Part shown: positions 48,976 to 57,654 of the stretch, piece after piece | Numbering within the stretch: position 1 is the stretch's first letter | How the letters are laid out: each line of letters opens with the position of its first letter | Made by a program: the position numbers and the translations under genes | Notes under the pieces: model-generated | Told to the model about the DNA's origin: nothing | Database searches by the model: none | The model's input: the letters and a program-made list of their open reading frames with translations, nothing else | Source of the DNA: Paraburkholderia aromaticivorans | GTDB taxonomy: Bacteria; Pseudomonadota; Gammaproteobacteria; Burkholderiales; Burkholderiaceae | Length of the DNA: 64,000 nucleotides | Assembly (NCBI RefSeq): GCF_012689525.1 | Contig: NZ_CP051514.1 | Span: 1,426,001-1,490,000 of the forward strand | Reading direction: 5' to 3'

Positions 48976-48993
48976 TGTTCACGGGATGAAACA
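48976..48993. promoter_or_regulatory. IclR-type operator upstream of the porin gene
   Basis: TGTTCAC-GGG-ATGAAACA, with one mismatch in the right half. Preceded by ATAGAC as at 27.3 and 46.8 kb. Otherwise 48709-49104 holds no gene. Confidence 0.5.
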
Positions 48994-49104
48994 GCGAACG
49001 TCGGGTAAACGCATGGTGACGAGTCGCTCGGTACGAGTTCAGGAGAGGTGGCCTCGTTCGTTCGGACAGGATCCGCGATTTTTTAAGTGGAATCGCTGAG
49101 GCAA

Positions 49105-49706
49105 TCAGGCTGCCGATTTTATCGCTGGCAGCGTGGCGAAGTATGCTTCATCCGGTGTCTGACCGGCCAGCCTGGAACGAGGCCGATTCTGGTTATACCA
49201 GTTCAGATAATTGCCGATTGAGCGGCGGGCGTCGCTGCCGAGTCGTAGGCTTCCAGGTAAACCGCTTCATATCTGACGCTGCGCCACACTCGTTCGACGC
49301 ATACGCTGTCACGCGAGGCGCCCTTTCCATCCACGGACAGAAGAACGTCCCGGCTGCCTGCCTGTAACCAGCGTTGCGTCTGCTGGTACACCAACTCCCA
49401 CGGCGGAAAATCATTGGGTAGCATCCGCCGCGGCGCGCCGGCTCTTGCCATCCAGCGTAACGCATCAAACATGTCGCGCAGTTCATATTTGCGCTGTGGC
49501 GCGCTGACGTCCATCAGCGTTAGATACGGTGCCGCGAAGCTCCACTCTTCGTCGGATACATCACTCGGATACCCTTTGCGGTCTGCTCTTTTCATGCCGC
49601 CAGGATACCAGGTCCAAACCAAAGTGCCTTCTAAGGGAGTGTGCCCCCAATGATGTGCAGGCTGGCGGAGCCTCCGTAGTAGTCCGAAGTCGGGAAAGCC
49701 GGTCAC
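49105..49706 (-). pseudogene. Chimeric relic: IS5-type N-terminus joined to IS3 OrfB C-terminus
   Basis: The upstream half reads KGYPSDVSDEEWSFAAPYLT and LRDMFDALRWMARAGAPRRM, the start of an IS5-family transposase. It runs straight into SVDGKGASRDSVCVERVWRS and YNQNRPRSRLAGQTPDEAYF, the end of an IS3 OrfB, with a frameshift near 49220. The breakpoint is near 49350. Confidence 0.7.
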
Positions 49707-49969
49707 ATGGCGAAGGGAGGCACTCCGAGTGGTTTGCCTGGCAGATTAACTGACCATAGTGAGGTGAAGACCTTTGATAATCAGTGAAATGCAAAGCAAA
49801 CTGATGAAATGCCGCGTGGAGATCAACGGATGATCGCTGGCTCCTTCGGTAGATTGTCTTCGCTTTGAGCGACACCTGGATGGAGAGCCGGATGCGCTGA
49901 GAGGTGCACGTCCGGTTCGGGGAGAAGAGGCAGGGAAATAGTTCGACTACGCCCTGTCTCTTACTCTAC
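49639..49969 (+). mobile_element. Group II intron relic (no reverse transcriptase)
   Basis: Domain V is complete at 49885-49918: 34 nt, GAGCCGGATGCGCTGA then GAGGTGCACGTCCGGTTC. Domain VI follows (GAGGCAGGG pairing with CCCTGTCTC), ending at CTCTAC, a good 3-prime splice site before an IS6 gene fragment. The upstream part has GTGTG at 49639 and the intron-like GTCGGGAAAGCCGGTCACAT, but the interval is far too short for domains I-IV, so most of it is deleted. Confidence 0.75.
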
Positions 49970-50426
49970 TCAAGCTGCGCGGCAGTGGGTCTATCTTTAT
50001 CGGGCGGTGGATCGGGCGGGTCAGACGGTCGACTTCATGCTCAGCGCCAGGCGCGACGTGAAGGCGGCACAAGCGTTTTTCAGGAAGGCGATCAAACATC
50101 AAGGCCAGCCACCGAAGACCGTCACGCTTGACGGCTACGCCGCCTCGCACCGCGCCATGCGCGAGATGAAGGCCGATGGCTTGCTGCCGGAGGACACGAA
50201 GGTCCGATCCTCGAAATATCTCAATAATATGGTCAAGCAGGACCACCGCAACATCAAGTCCCGGACGAAAGTCATGCTCGGTTTCAAACGTTTCCGGAAC
50301 GCAGCGATCACTCTCTCAGGTATTGAACTGGTACATCGTATTCGCAAGGGCCAATTCAGCCTCGCGAAACTCCGCCTCAAAGATACCGCTGCGCCCGCAG
50401 TCCGGGTGGCCGTCCTGTCTGCCTGA
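49970..50426 (+). pseudogene. IS6-family transposase, C-terminal part
   Basis: Begins KLRG (then a missing base) [20 protein letters not shown] and continues [39 protein letters not shown] and [20 protein letters not shown]. The N-terminus, including the first catalytic Asp, is absent; the group II intron relic lies at the break. Confidence 0.85.
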
Positions 50427-50591
50427 TCAGGTGTCCTTTGTATAACAAAATATCTCCCCCATATCACCTATTTGCACCAGAGCCGCCACATGCGTGCGCA
50501 TGGCCCAGGGTCGCTTCAACGGCATACTCGACAACCTTGAATTGCTCGGCCGGACAGTTGCCGTATCCGGCTCGCTGCAGAAACCAGCCTA

Positions 50592-51755
50592 GTGATATGC
50601 GTCATAAATAATGCAACTTAACGGCGATTCGCAAGTTTCCTTTACATAGAGGAGAACCCATGAGAATCGCGGCGAAAGTTGAACTGAGCGAAGCACAACG
50701 TAAACAGTTGGAGACGTGGGCGACTGGGCGAACGATTCCGGTTCGACTGGCCGAGCGTGCCAAGATGATATTGCTCGCGGCGCAAGGCAAGACGGACAAA
50801 GAGATCGGTGCGGACCTTGGTATCTGGCGAGGCACGGTGGCACGCTGGCGCGGTCGCTTTATCGCTGATGGTGTGACTGGGATCGAGCACGATGAGACGC
50901 GGCCCGGGCGCAAGCCGAAGATCTCCGCGCGCAAGGTAAAGTCCATCGTAGCGCTGACGACGCAGCAGCGGCCGGATAACGCGACGCATTGGAGTACGCG
51001 CAGCATGGCAGCGGTGGCCGGTATCAGTGAAGCGAGCGTGCGGCGCATCTGGCAGGCGTACGGCCTCAAGCCGCATCGGGTAGAGAGCTTCAAGGTGTCG
51101 AACGACAAGCGCTTTGCCGAGAAACTCGAGGCCATCGTCGGGCTGTATCTCGATCCCCCGGAGCACGCCTTGGTCTTCAGTTGCGACGAGAAGTCCCAGA
51201 TCCAGGCGCTTGACCGGACTCAGCCGGGCTTGCCGCTGAAGCGAGGTCGCGCTCAAACGATGACGCATGATTACAAGCGCCATGGTGTGACGACGCTGTT
51301 TGCCGCGATGAACACACTCGATGGAAGTGTCATTGGCCAGTGCCAGACGAAACATCGTCATCAGGAGTGGCTGAGTTTCTTGCGCAAGATCGATCGCCAC
51401 ACACCCAAGAACAAGGAGTTGCATTTGATCGCCGACAATTACGCCACCCATAAGCACCCCGAGATAAAGGCGTGGCTGGCCAAGCACCCGCGCTTCCACA
51501 TGCATTTCACCCCCACCAGTGCCTCTTGGCTCAACATGGTCGAACGCTTCTTCCGTGACTTGTCAGAGAACCAGTTGCGACGTGCGGCCTTCCGCTCGGT
51601 ACCTGAATTGGTCCGCGCGATCGAACAGTACGTGGAGAAGCACAACCGTGATCCGAAACCGTTCATCTGGACGGCAAAGGCATCCGACATCCTGGCGAAA
51701 GTCACGCGTGCCAGGGCCAAGCTGAATAAGATGCAATCCGTTTGACGCACATCAC
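50592..51755 (+). mobile_element. IS630-family insertion sequence, intact
   Basis: Inverted ends GTGATATGCGTCA and the complement of GTGATGTGCGTCA, flanked on both sides by TA (50590-50591 and 51756-51757), the known IS630 target. Confidence 0.9.
50660..51745 (+). CDS. IS630-family transposase
   Basis: 361 residues; GAGGAG precedes the ATG. N-terminal helix-turn-helix GKTDKEIGADLGIWRGTVAR and the second ATHWSTRSMAAVAGISEASV. The DDE catalytic residues lie in FSCDEKSQIQALDR, HLIADNYATHKHPEI and SWLNMVERFFRDLSE. Full length and undamaged, so likely active. Confidence 0.95.
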   Translation: MRIAAKVELSEAQRKQLETWATGRTIPVRLAERAKMILLAAQGKTDKEIGADLGIWRGTVARWRGRFIADGVTGIEHDETRPGRKPKISARKVKSIVALTTQQRPDNATHWSTRSMAAVAGISEASVRRIWQAYGLKPHRVESFKVSNDKRFAEKLEAIVGLYLDPPEHALVFSCDEKSQIQALDRTQPGLPLKRGRAQTMTHDYKRHGVTTLFAAMNTLDGSVIGQCQTKHRHQEWLSFLRKIDRHTPKNKELHLIADNYATHKHPEIKAWLAKHPRFHMHFTPTSASWLNMVERFFRDLSENQLRRAAFRSVPELVRAIEQYVEKHNRDPKPFIWTAKASDILAKVTRARAKLNKMQSV

Positions 51756-51757
51756 TA

Positions 51758-52282
51758 GATACACCACTCGCATGAGTTCATTGACGTGGTGTCCGTTTCC
51801 GTGACCGCTCCGGCACGCGACCAGCGCAAGATGACTGGCGAGAGACCGTGCGTTGCCGACGCGCGATCCATCGGCAACAGAAATGTCTTCGTCAGCGGCT
51901 TATGGGCCCGCGTGTGGGACTTATTTCTTCTGGAAGACACGGCTTCGAAGTTGTATGGAGGGTTTTCAGAAAGCACAAATTATAGCCCGGCATCTTTGGC
52001 CAGCATCAGCCGGAAACGCCGGGCAGTAATCCCGATGACCTCGGCGCGAAACAGGGAGGACGTGACATACGCACGGCGGCGATGCTCACGACGATTTTTC
52101 CACGTCAACCTGGTTGCGCAATGCACCCTGCGCAGAAGTAAAGATCCGACTCACAAAATCGCTACGGGATCGTCAGCAGGCGTCTGCAAATCGTTGCACA
52201 TTCCGGCCGTTCAGTCCGCACGCGGCGTTTCTCACGTTATCCGCCGGCGAAATGCCAAGCAGCAGTACATGTTCGCATGTGT
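51758..52282. other. Stretch without a supportable gene
   Basis: About 525 bp. Open frames occur but none shows a recognisable motif. On the minus strand a frame runs through the IS630 target site once the IS is removed (NELMRVVYLGWFLQRAGYGN and onward to 50448); it might be a small interrupted gene but the support is weak. Confidence 0.35.
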
Positions 52283-52555
52283 TTAGCGCCTTCCGAGGAA
52301 ATCGGCAATGGTCAACTGGATCGTCTGCTCGGGGCGCGCCCGCATCCTCCTTTCCGCAACTGCGATGATGCGTTGGCGGCCGTCTGCGAACGCCCTCAGC
52401 ATACGGGCGCTATCCGCGCCAGCGGGCAGCCAGAAACACTCTTCGAGCGTTTCGCGGGTAATCGCGCATTCCACTTCGCGCCGGTGGTCGGATAGACGGA
52501 ATGCGATCGCGCGTCCGTCTGACGGCGCGCCAGCAGCGAGATCAGCCACCTCCAT
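52283..52555 (-). CDS. DUF1488 family protein
   Basis: Start ATG 52555 (MEVADLAAGAPSDGRAIAF) with GAGG seven bases upstream; 90 residues. The family pattern is FRLSDHRREVECAITRETLE then AFADGRQRIIAVAERRM. DUF1488 proteins are small and uncharacterised and are common in Burkholderiales. The long open frame upstream to 53014 is not credible coding sequence. Confidence 0.75.
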   Translation of the reverse strand: MEVADLAAGAPSDGRAIAFRLSDHRREVECAITRETLEECFWLPAGADSARMLRAFADGRQRIIAVAERRMRARPEQTIQLTIADFLGRR

Positions 52556-53104
52556 GGAAAACCTCATCAGATTTGTCCGCGACATCATCCAGTAATGCGC
52601 CGCTGATTTCCGAATTGACCAGAATCGATCGAATGCCCCCTCGTTATCGACAAACGCAACGCGACCGGCGTTCGCAGGATGGTCGGACAACCCCCGTTGC
52701 TGCCGGGCGGTTTTGACGCTGGGGGTTGATGCTTCAAGTTGATGGTTAGTTGCGTTAATAAACTGTTTTGTTAATGCCAGCGTGCAGCGGCGGTCATCAC
52801 CAAAACAACCCACGCATCCACTAGCAAGTGGACAATCCACCTTGCACCTGCGCGACTGATCGCCAGGGCAACTTCCGGGGCTGCCAAATTGTTCACACAC
52901 CGGGTCGAGGTCCACCGAGGTCCGTCCCCGGGGCTTGCCCTCCTGGATATCCTCATGGTGGTAGGGTCGACCGACGCCCAACGGGCACGGCCAGCCGTGC
53001 CTCTGAAGCTTCATTTTGCACCCTCCTGGCTACGTCGAGGCGCGACATGCTTGTGTCGCCCACTGTTCTTCCCCGCGCGTAAAAAAACTTTCCCAGATAT
53101 TGAT
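52556..53104. other. Stretch without a supportable gene
   Basis: About 550 bp upstream of the DUF1488 gene and before tnpB element C. No gene, RNA or clear repeat recognised. Confidence 0.45.
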
Positions 53105-53135
53105 CGGAATGCGCGTCAAACCCCGGGGTTCAGCC

Positions 53136-54645
53136 TAAGGATTACCCACATCTCGATCATCGCTTGTAAACTGCGCTGACCAATGTTAACTTGAGCGCGT
53201 TCATGGACCGGAATGAACCGCATTGTCTGCAACGGGTGATTTCGATGACTGGGCCAGCGAAGAATTCGGCGCGGCGGCGCTGGGCGACGCCCGCCTGACG
53301 CAGCGCCTCGTTGCGCTCGCGCGATGGCTGGCGGAGAGCCCACAGTGTTCGTTTCCACAGTCGCTGGACGGGGCACAACTGAAGGCTGCCTATCGTTTCT
53401 TCGACAACCCACGGATCGACACCAACGGCGTATTGGCCAACCACATTGGGCAGACGCTGAACCGCATGCAGCAGGTCCCGGTCGTCCTGGCCCCGCAGGA
53501 TACGACTGAATTCAACCTCATGCATCTGCCGGCGACGCAGGGACTGGGCCACGGCACGAGCAGTAATGTGCACGGATTCATGCTGCACAGCTTGCTGGCC
53601 GTGACACCTGAGGGCCTACCGCTCGGGGTGCTGGGAATGAAGACGTGGATTCGTGCACCCGAGGAATCCGGCAGATCGAAACAACGAAGGAAACGACCTA
53701 TCGAGGAGAAGGAAAGCGTCAAGTGGCTCGAGGGCCTCGAGCATCTGGCATCGGTGAAAGCGCGCTGCCCCGACACCCACATCATCGGCATCTCCGACCG
53801 CGACGGCGATGTCTACGATGTGTTCATTGCTCCTCGGCCAGTGGGCGTTGACTGGCTGGTACGTGCAGCCTGGAGCCGCCGCGTTGCGCATCCGCAGGCA
53901 TATCTGTGGGACGCCGTTGCGGCAGAGCCCGCTGTGGGCGAAACGGATCTGCTGGTGCCGACCCGGAATGGAAAAACACCGACACGCACTGCGCAATTGA
54001 CGGTGCGTTGCAAGGCGCTCCGGTTGCGTCCGCCGCGCAGCCGTCAGCACGATAAGTTGCCGGATGCCGAGGTGTTTGTGATCCACGCGCTGGAGACTCA
54101 GCCCCCCGAGGGCGTCGAGCCGATCGAATGGATGTTGCTGAGTTCGGTGCCGACACTGACCTGCGATGACGCACTCGAACGTTTGGCGTGGTATGCCCGC
54201 CGTTGGACGATTGAATCGTGGCATCGCGTCCTGAAGAGCGGGTGTCAGATCGAGGCCCGACAATTCGGCCACCTGGATCGCTTCGTGCGCGCCACGGCAT
54301 TGTTTGCTGTCATCAGCTGGCGCATCATGTACGCGACGCTGCTGGCCCGCCTTGATGGCGACCTGTCCTGCGAAGTGCTGCTGCAGCCACTCGAATGGCA
54401 CGCGCTGTATTGCCGGATACACGGCACTACGCAATTGCCGGCCGAACCGCCAACGCTCGCGCAGGTGGTGCTCTGGGTTGCAAAGCTCGGTGGTTATCTC
54501 AATCGCAAGCACGACCATCCCCCTGGACCAACCGTGATGTGGCGTGGCTTTCTCGCACTGCACGAGAGCGCGGTCATGTATCGTATCTTCCGGCAAAACG
54601 AGTAGCCTACGTCGGAATCAAATCAAGAGATGTGGGTAATCCTCA
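53136..54645 (+). mobile_element. IS4-family (IS50-like) element, copy 1
   Basis: 1510 bp with ends TAAGGATTACCCACATCTC and the complement of TGAGGATTACCCACATCTC. The direct repeat GGGTTCAGCC lies at 53126-53135 and 54646-54655. It is inserted in the loop of the left hairpin of element C, and the target fits GGG-N5-CCC (GGGTTCAGCCC). Confidence 0.88.
53223..54605 (+). CDS. IS4-family (Tn5/IS50-like) transposase
   Basis: 460 residues from a TTG start (an alternative start is not evident). The N-terminal DNA-binding domain has WASEEFGAAALGDARLTQRL and LKAAYRFFDNPRID. Catalytic Asp1 is in LAPQDTTEFNL, Asp2 in GISDRDGDVYDVF, and the Glu with the YREK signature in YARRWTIESWHRVLK. It differs from copy 2 by one residue (Trp for Arg in ARWLAES). 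Intact and probably active. Confidence 0.94.
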   Translation: MSATGDFDDWASEEFGAAALGDARLTQRLVALARWLAESPQCSFPQSLDGAQLKAAYRFFDNPRIDTNGVLANHIGQTLNRMQQVPVVLAPQDTTEFNLMHLPATQGLGHGTSSNVHGFMLHSLLAVTPEGLPLGVLGMKTWIRAPEESGRSKQRRKRPIEEKESVKWLEGLEHLASVKARCPDTHIIGISDRDGDVYDVFIAPRPVGVDWLVRAAWSRRVAHPQAYLWDAVAAEPAVGETDLLVPTRNGKTPTRTAQLTVRCKALRLRPPRSRQHDKLPDAEVFVIHALETQPPEGVEPIEWMLLSSVPTLTCDDALERLAWYARRWTIESWHRVLKSGCQIEARQFGHLDRFVRATALFAVISWRIMYATLLARLDGDLSCEVLLQPLEWHALYCRIHGTTQLPAEPPTLAQVVLWVAKLGGYLNRKHDHPPGPTVMWRGFLALHESAVMYRIFRQNE

Positions 54646-54760
54646 GGGTTCAGCCCGGGGAAGGATAGCGCGGACGCCAACGGCGTCCTTCTGTAGCCCG
54701 TAAACAGCATGGCACTTTTCCCCTGGTAACCCAGGGGAATCCGGTATAGGATTGCTCGCC

Positions 54761-56005
54761 ATGGAACGCCTTCAGGCCTTCAAATTCGAACTCATGCCGA
54801 CCGGCGGGCAGGCGCGCAAGATGCGCCAGTTCGCAGGCGCGTGCCGGTTTGTCTATAACAAGGCGCTGGCAGTTCAGAAAGAGAATCACGCCGCAGGCGC
54901 GAAGTTCATCGGTTATGTGCCGATGGCGAAGCGGCTCACGGAATGGCGTAATGGCACGGAAACGCCGTGGCTCAAAGATGCGCCAGTCCACACGCAGCAG
55001 TGCGCCCTGAAGGCCATTGAGCGCGCATATGTAAACTTCTTCGGGAAGCGCGCCGACTTTCCGCGTTTCAAGCGCAAGGGCGTGAGCGACGGGTTCACGT
55101 ACCCCGACAGGAATCAGATCAGGCTGGACCGCGAAACCGGCCGTATTTCGCTTCCGAAGCCCGGCTATATCCGCTACCGCAACAGTCGCATGGTGCCCGG
55201 CGAAGTCCGCTCGGCAACCGTGTCTCTGCGCGCGGGTAAGTGGTGCGTGTCGATCCTGACGAAGCGTGACGTAGAGCAGCCGGTTCCGCATGGCCCCGCC
55301 GTCGGTATCGACGTGGGCGTGGCCCGGTTCGCAACCCTGAGCGATGGCAGTTTCATCGCGCCGCTCGCCAGCTTCCGCCGGCACGAACAGCGCCTGGCAA
55401 AGTATCAACGCCGGATGGCCCGCAAGGTCAAAGGCAGCAGCAACTGGAAAAAGTCGAAGGCCCGCATCCAGAAGATTCACGCGCGTATCGCAGACGCACG
55501 CAATGATTTTCTGCACAAGGCTTCGAGCACGCTCAGCAAAAACCACGCAATGGTTGCGCTCGAAGACCTGAAGATCAGCAACATGAGCAAGTCAGCAAAG
55601 GGTACGGCAAACGCGCCAGGGCGCAATGTGCGCGCGAAGTCCGGTCTTAACAAGTCGATTCCCGATCAGGGCTGGGGTGAGTTCCGCCGCCAGCTGGAGT
55701 ACAAAACGGCATGGCACGGCGGATATCTCGTCGCGGTCGATCCGAAGAACACGAGCCGCACCTGTCCGTGTTGCGGGCATGCCTCGAAGGAAAACCGCAA
55801 GACGCAAGCGCTGTTCGCCTGCGTGTCATGCAGATACGGGAACAATGCCGATCACGTGGGCGCGCTCAACATTCTAGCGGCAGGACATGCCGTTATTGCC
55901 TGTGGAGGGATGGCGCAGTCAGGCCGCCCGTCGAAGCAGGAACCCGCCGAGACTACTGGCGCCATCGCGGCCTGGGGTTGTAGGAATCCCCGTCCTTTAG
56001 GCTAA
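54761..56005 (+). CDS. tnpB: TnpB RNA-guided nuclease of element C
   Basis: 414 residues from ATG 54761 (TTG possible at 54752). N-terminal MERLQAFKFELMPTGGQARK and FVYNKALAVQKENHAAG; RuvC-I Asp in AVGIDVGVARFATLSDG, RuvC-II Glu in MVALEDLKISNMS, zinc ribbon CPCC...CVSC, RuvC-III Asp in NADHVGALNILAAG. All catalytic residues are present, unlike elements A and B. The stop codon TAA is the first three bases of IS4 copy 2; before that insertion the frame ran on into the right hairpin. The guide-RNA region beyond the gene is interrupted. Confidence 0.9.
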   Translation: MERLQAFKFELMPTGGQARKMRQFAGACRFVYNKALAVQKENHAAGAKFIGYVPMAKRLTEWRNGTETPWLKDAPVHTQQCALKAIERAYVNFFGKRADFPRFKRKGVSDGFTYPDRNQIRLDRETGRISLPKPGYIRYRNSRMVPGEVRSATVSLRAGKWCVSILTKRDVEQPVPHGPAVGIDVGVARFATLSDGSFIAPLASFRRHEQRLAKYQRRMARKVKGSSNWKKSKARIQKIHARIADARNDFLHKASSTLSKNHAMVALEDLKISNMSKSAKGTANAPGRNVRAKSGLNKSIPDQGWGEFRRQLEYKTAWHGGYLVAVDPKNTSRTCPCCGHASKENRKTQALFACVSCRYGNNADHVGALNILAAGHAVIACGGMAQSGRPSKQEPAETTGAIAAWGCRNPRPLG

Positions 56006-57512
56006 GGATTACCCACATCTCGATCATCGCTTGTAAACTGCGCTGACCAATGTTAACTTGAGCGCGTTCATGGACCGGAATGAACCGCATTGTCTGCAAC
56101 GGGTGATTTCGATGACTGGGCCAGCGAAGAATTCGGCGCGGCGGCGCTGGGCGACGCCCGCCTGACGCAGCGCCTCGTTGCGCTCGCGCGACGGCTGGCG
56201 GAGAGCCCACAGTGTTCGTTTCCACAGTCGCTGGACGGGGCACAACTGAAGGCTGCCTATCGTTTCTTCGACAACCCACGGATCGACACCAACGGCGTAT
56301 TGGCCAACCACATTGGGCAGACGCTGAACCGCATGCAGCAGGTCCCGGTCGTCCTGGCCCCGCAGGATACGACTGAATTCAACCTCATGCATCTGCCGGC
56401 GACGCAGGGACTGGGCCACGGCACGAGCAGTAATGTGCACGGATTCATGCTGCACAGCTTGCTGGCCGTGACACCTGAGGGCCTACCGCTCGGGGTGCTG
56501 GGAATGAAGACGTGGATTCGTGCACCCGAGGAATCCGGCAGATCGAAACAACGAAGGAAACGACCTATCGAGGAGAAGGAAAGCGTCAAGTGGCTCGAGG
56601 GCCTCGAGCATCTGGCATCGGTGAAAGCGCGCTGCCCCGACACCCACATCATCGGCATCTCCGACCGCGACGGCGATGTCTACGATGTGTTCATTGCTCC
56701 TCGGCCAGTGGGCGTTGACTGGCTGGTACGTGCAGCCTGGAGCCGCCGCGTTGCGCATCCGCAGGCATATCTGTGGGACGCCGTTGCGGCAGAGCCCGCT
56801 GTGGGCGAAACGGATCTGCTGGTGCCGACCCGGAATGGAAAAACACCGACACGCACTGCGCAATTGACGGTGCGTTGCAAGGCGCTCCGGTTGCGTCCGC
56901 CGCGCAGCCGTCAGCACGATAAGTTGCCGGATGCCGAGGTGTTTGTGATCCACGCGCTGGAGACTCAGCCCCCCGAGGGCGTCGAGCCGATCGAATGGAT
57001 GTTGCTGAGTTCGGTGCCGACACTGACCTGCGATGACGCACTCGAACGTTTGGCGTGGTATGCCCGCCGTTGGACGATTGAATCGTGGCATCGCGTCCTG
57101 AAGAGCGGGTGTCAGATCGAGGCCCGACAATTCGGCCACCTGGATCGCTTCGTGCGCGCCACGGCATTGTTTGCTGTCATCAGCTGGCGCATCATGTACG
57201 CGACGCTGCTGGCCCGCCTTGATGGCGACCTGTCCTGCGAAGTGCTGCTGCAGCCACTCGAATGGCACGCGCTGTATTGCCGGATACACGGCACTACGCA
57301 ATTGCCGGCCGAACCGCCAACGCTCGCGCAGGTGGTGCTCTGGGTTGCAAAGCTCGGTGGTTATCTCAATCGCAAGCACGACCATCCCCCTGGACCAACC
57401 GTGATGTGGCGTGGCTTTCTCGCACTGCACGAGAGCGCGGTCATGTATCGTATCTTCCGGCAAAACGAGTAGCCTACGTCGGAATCAAATCAAGAGATGT
57501 GGGTAATCCTCA
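56003..57512 (+). mobile_element. IS4-family (IS50-like) element, copy 2
   Basis: 1510 bp, same ends and almost the same sequence as copy 1, same orientation, 1357 bp further on. The flanks GTCCTTTAGGC and GCCTCTTTAGGGC are similar but not an exact repeat. It sits in the loop of the right hairpin of element C. With copy 1 it brackets tnpB like a composite transposon. Confidence 0.88.
56090..57472 (+). CDS. IS4-family (Tn5/IS50-like) transposase, second copy
   Basis: 460 residues, one substitution from the copy at 53223-54605 (Arg in ARRLAES). The same Asp (QDTTEF), Asp (SDRDGDVYD) and Glu (YREK) residues are present. The near-identity shows a very recent duplication or transposition; either copy could supply transposase to both and to the frameshifted relative at 3783-5303 if the ends are compatible. 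Confidence 0.94.
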   Translation: MSATGDFDDWASEEFGAAALGDARLTQRLVALARRLAESPQCSFPQSLDGAQLKAAYRFFDNPRIDTNGVLANHIGQTLNRMQQVPVVLAPQDTTEFNLMHLPATQGLGHGTSSNVHGFMLHSLLAVTPEGLPLGVLGMKTWIRAPEESGRSKQRRKRPIEEKESVKWLEGLEHLASVKARCPDTHIIGISDRDGDVYDVFIAPRPVGVDWLVRAAWSRRVAHPQAYLWDAVAAEPAVGETDLLVPTRNGKTPTRTAQLTVRCKALRLRPPRSRQHDKLPDAEVFVIHALETQPPEGVEPIEWMLLSSVPTLTCDDALERLAWYARRWTIESWHRVLKSGCQIEARQFGHLDRFVRATALFAVISWRIMYATLLARLDGDLSCEVLLQPLEWHALYCRIHGTTQLPAEPPTLAQVVLWVAKLGGYLNRKHDHPPGPTVMWRGFLALHESAVMYRIFRQNE

Positions 57513-57654
57513 GCCTCTTTAGGGCGGGGAGATGGTATGAACACCTCCCTCCCCTCGGGGAAGTGCCAGGGCCGAAAGGGGCTCTCGCTTGACCGATGGC
57601 ATCGATGTGCCAAAGTGAAAGTTCCACGAGTCACTTGAGGTAAGGAGAGCCCAA

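Noticed and set aside
50448..51830. Possible small minus-strand gene interrupted by IS630
   Set aside because: Joining the flanks gives an open frame, but no start signal or family match could be seen, so it was not called.
51786..52286. 166-codon plus-strand open frame
   Set aside because: No motif, odd composition and no ribosome-binding site.
52556..53014. Upstream extension of the DUF1488 open frame
   Set aside because: Unusual composition with no motif; the ribosome-binding site supports the short start at 52555.
53616..54596. Long minus-strand open frame (326 codons) antisense to the IS4 transposase, repeated at 56483-57463
   Set aside because: Shadow of a GC-rich gene; it follows the transposase codons in both copies and has no family motif.
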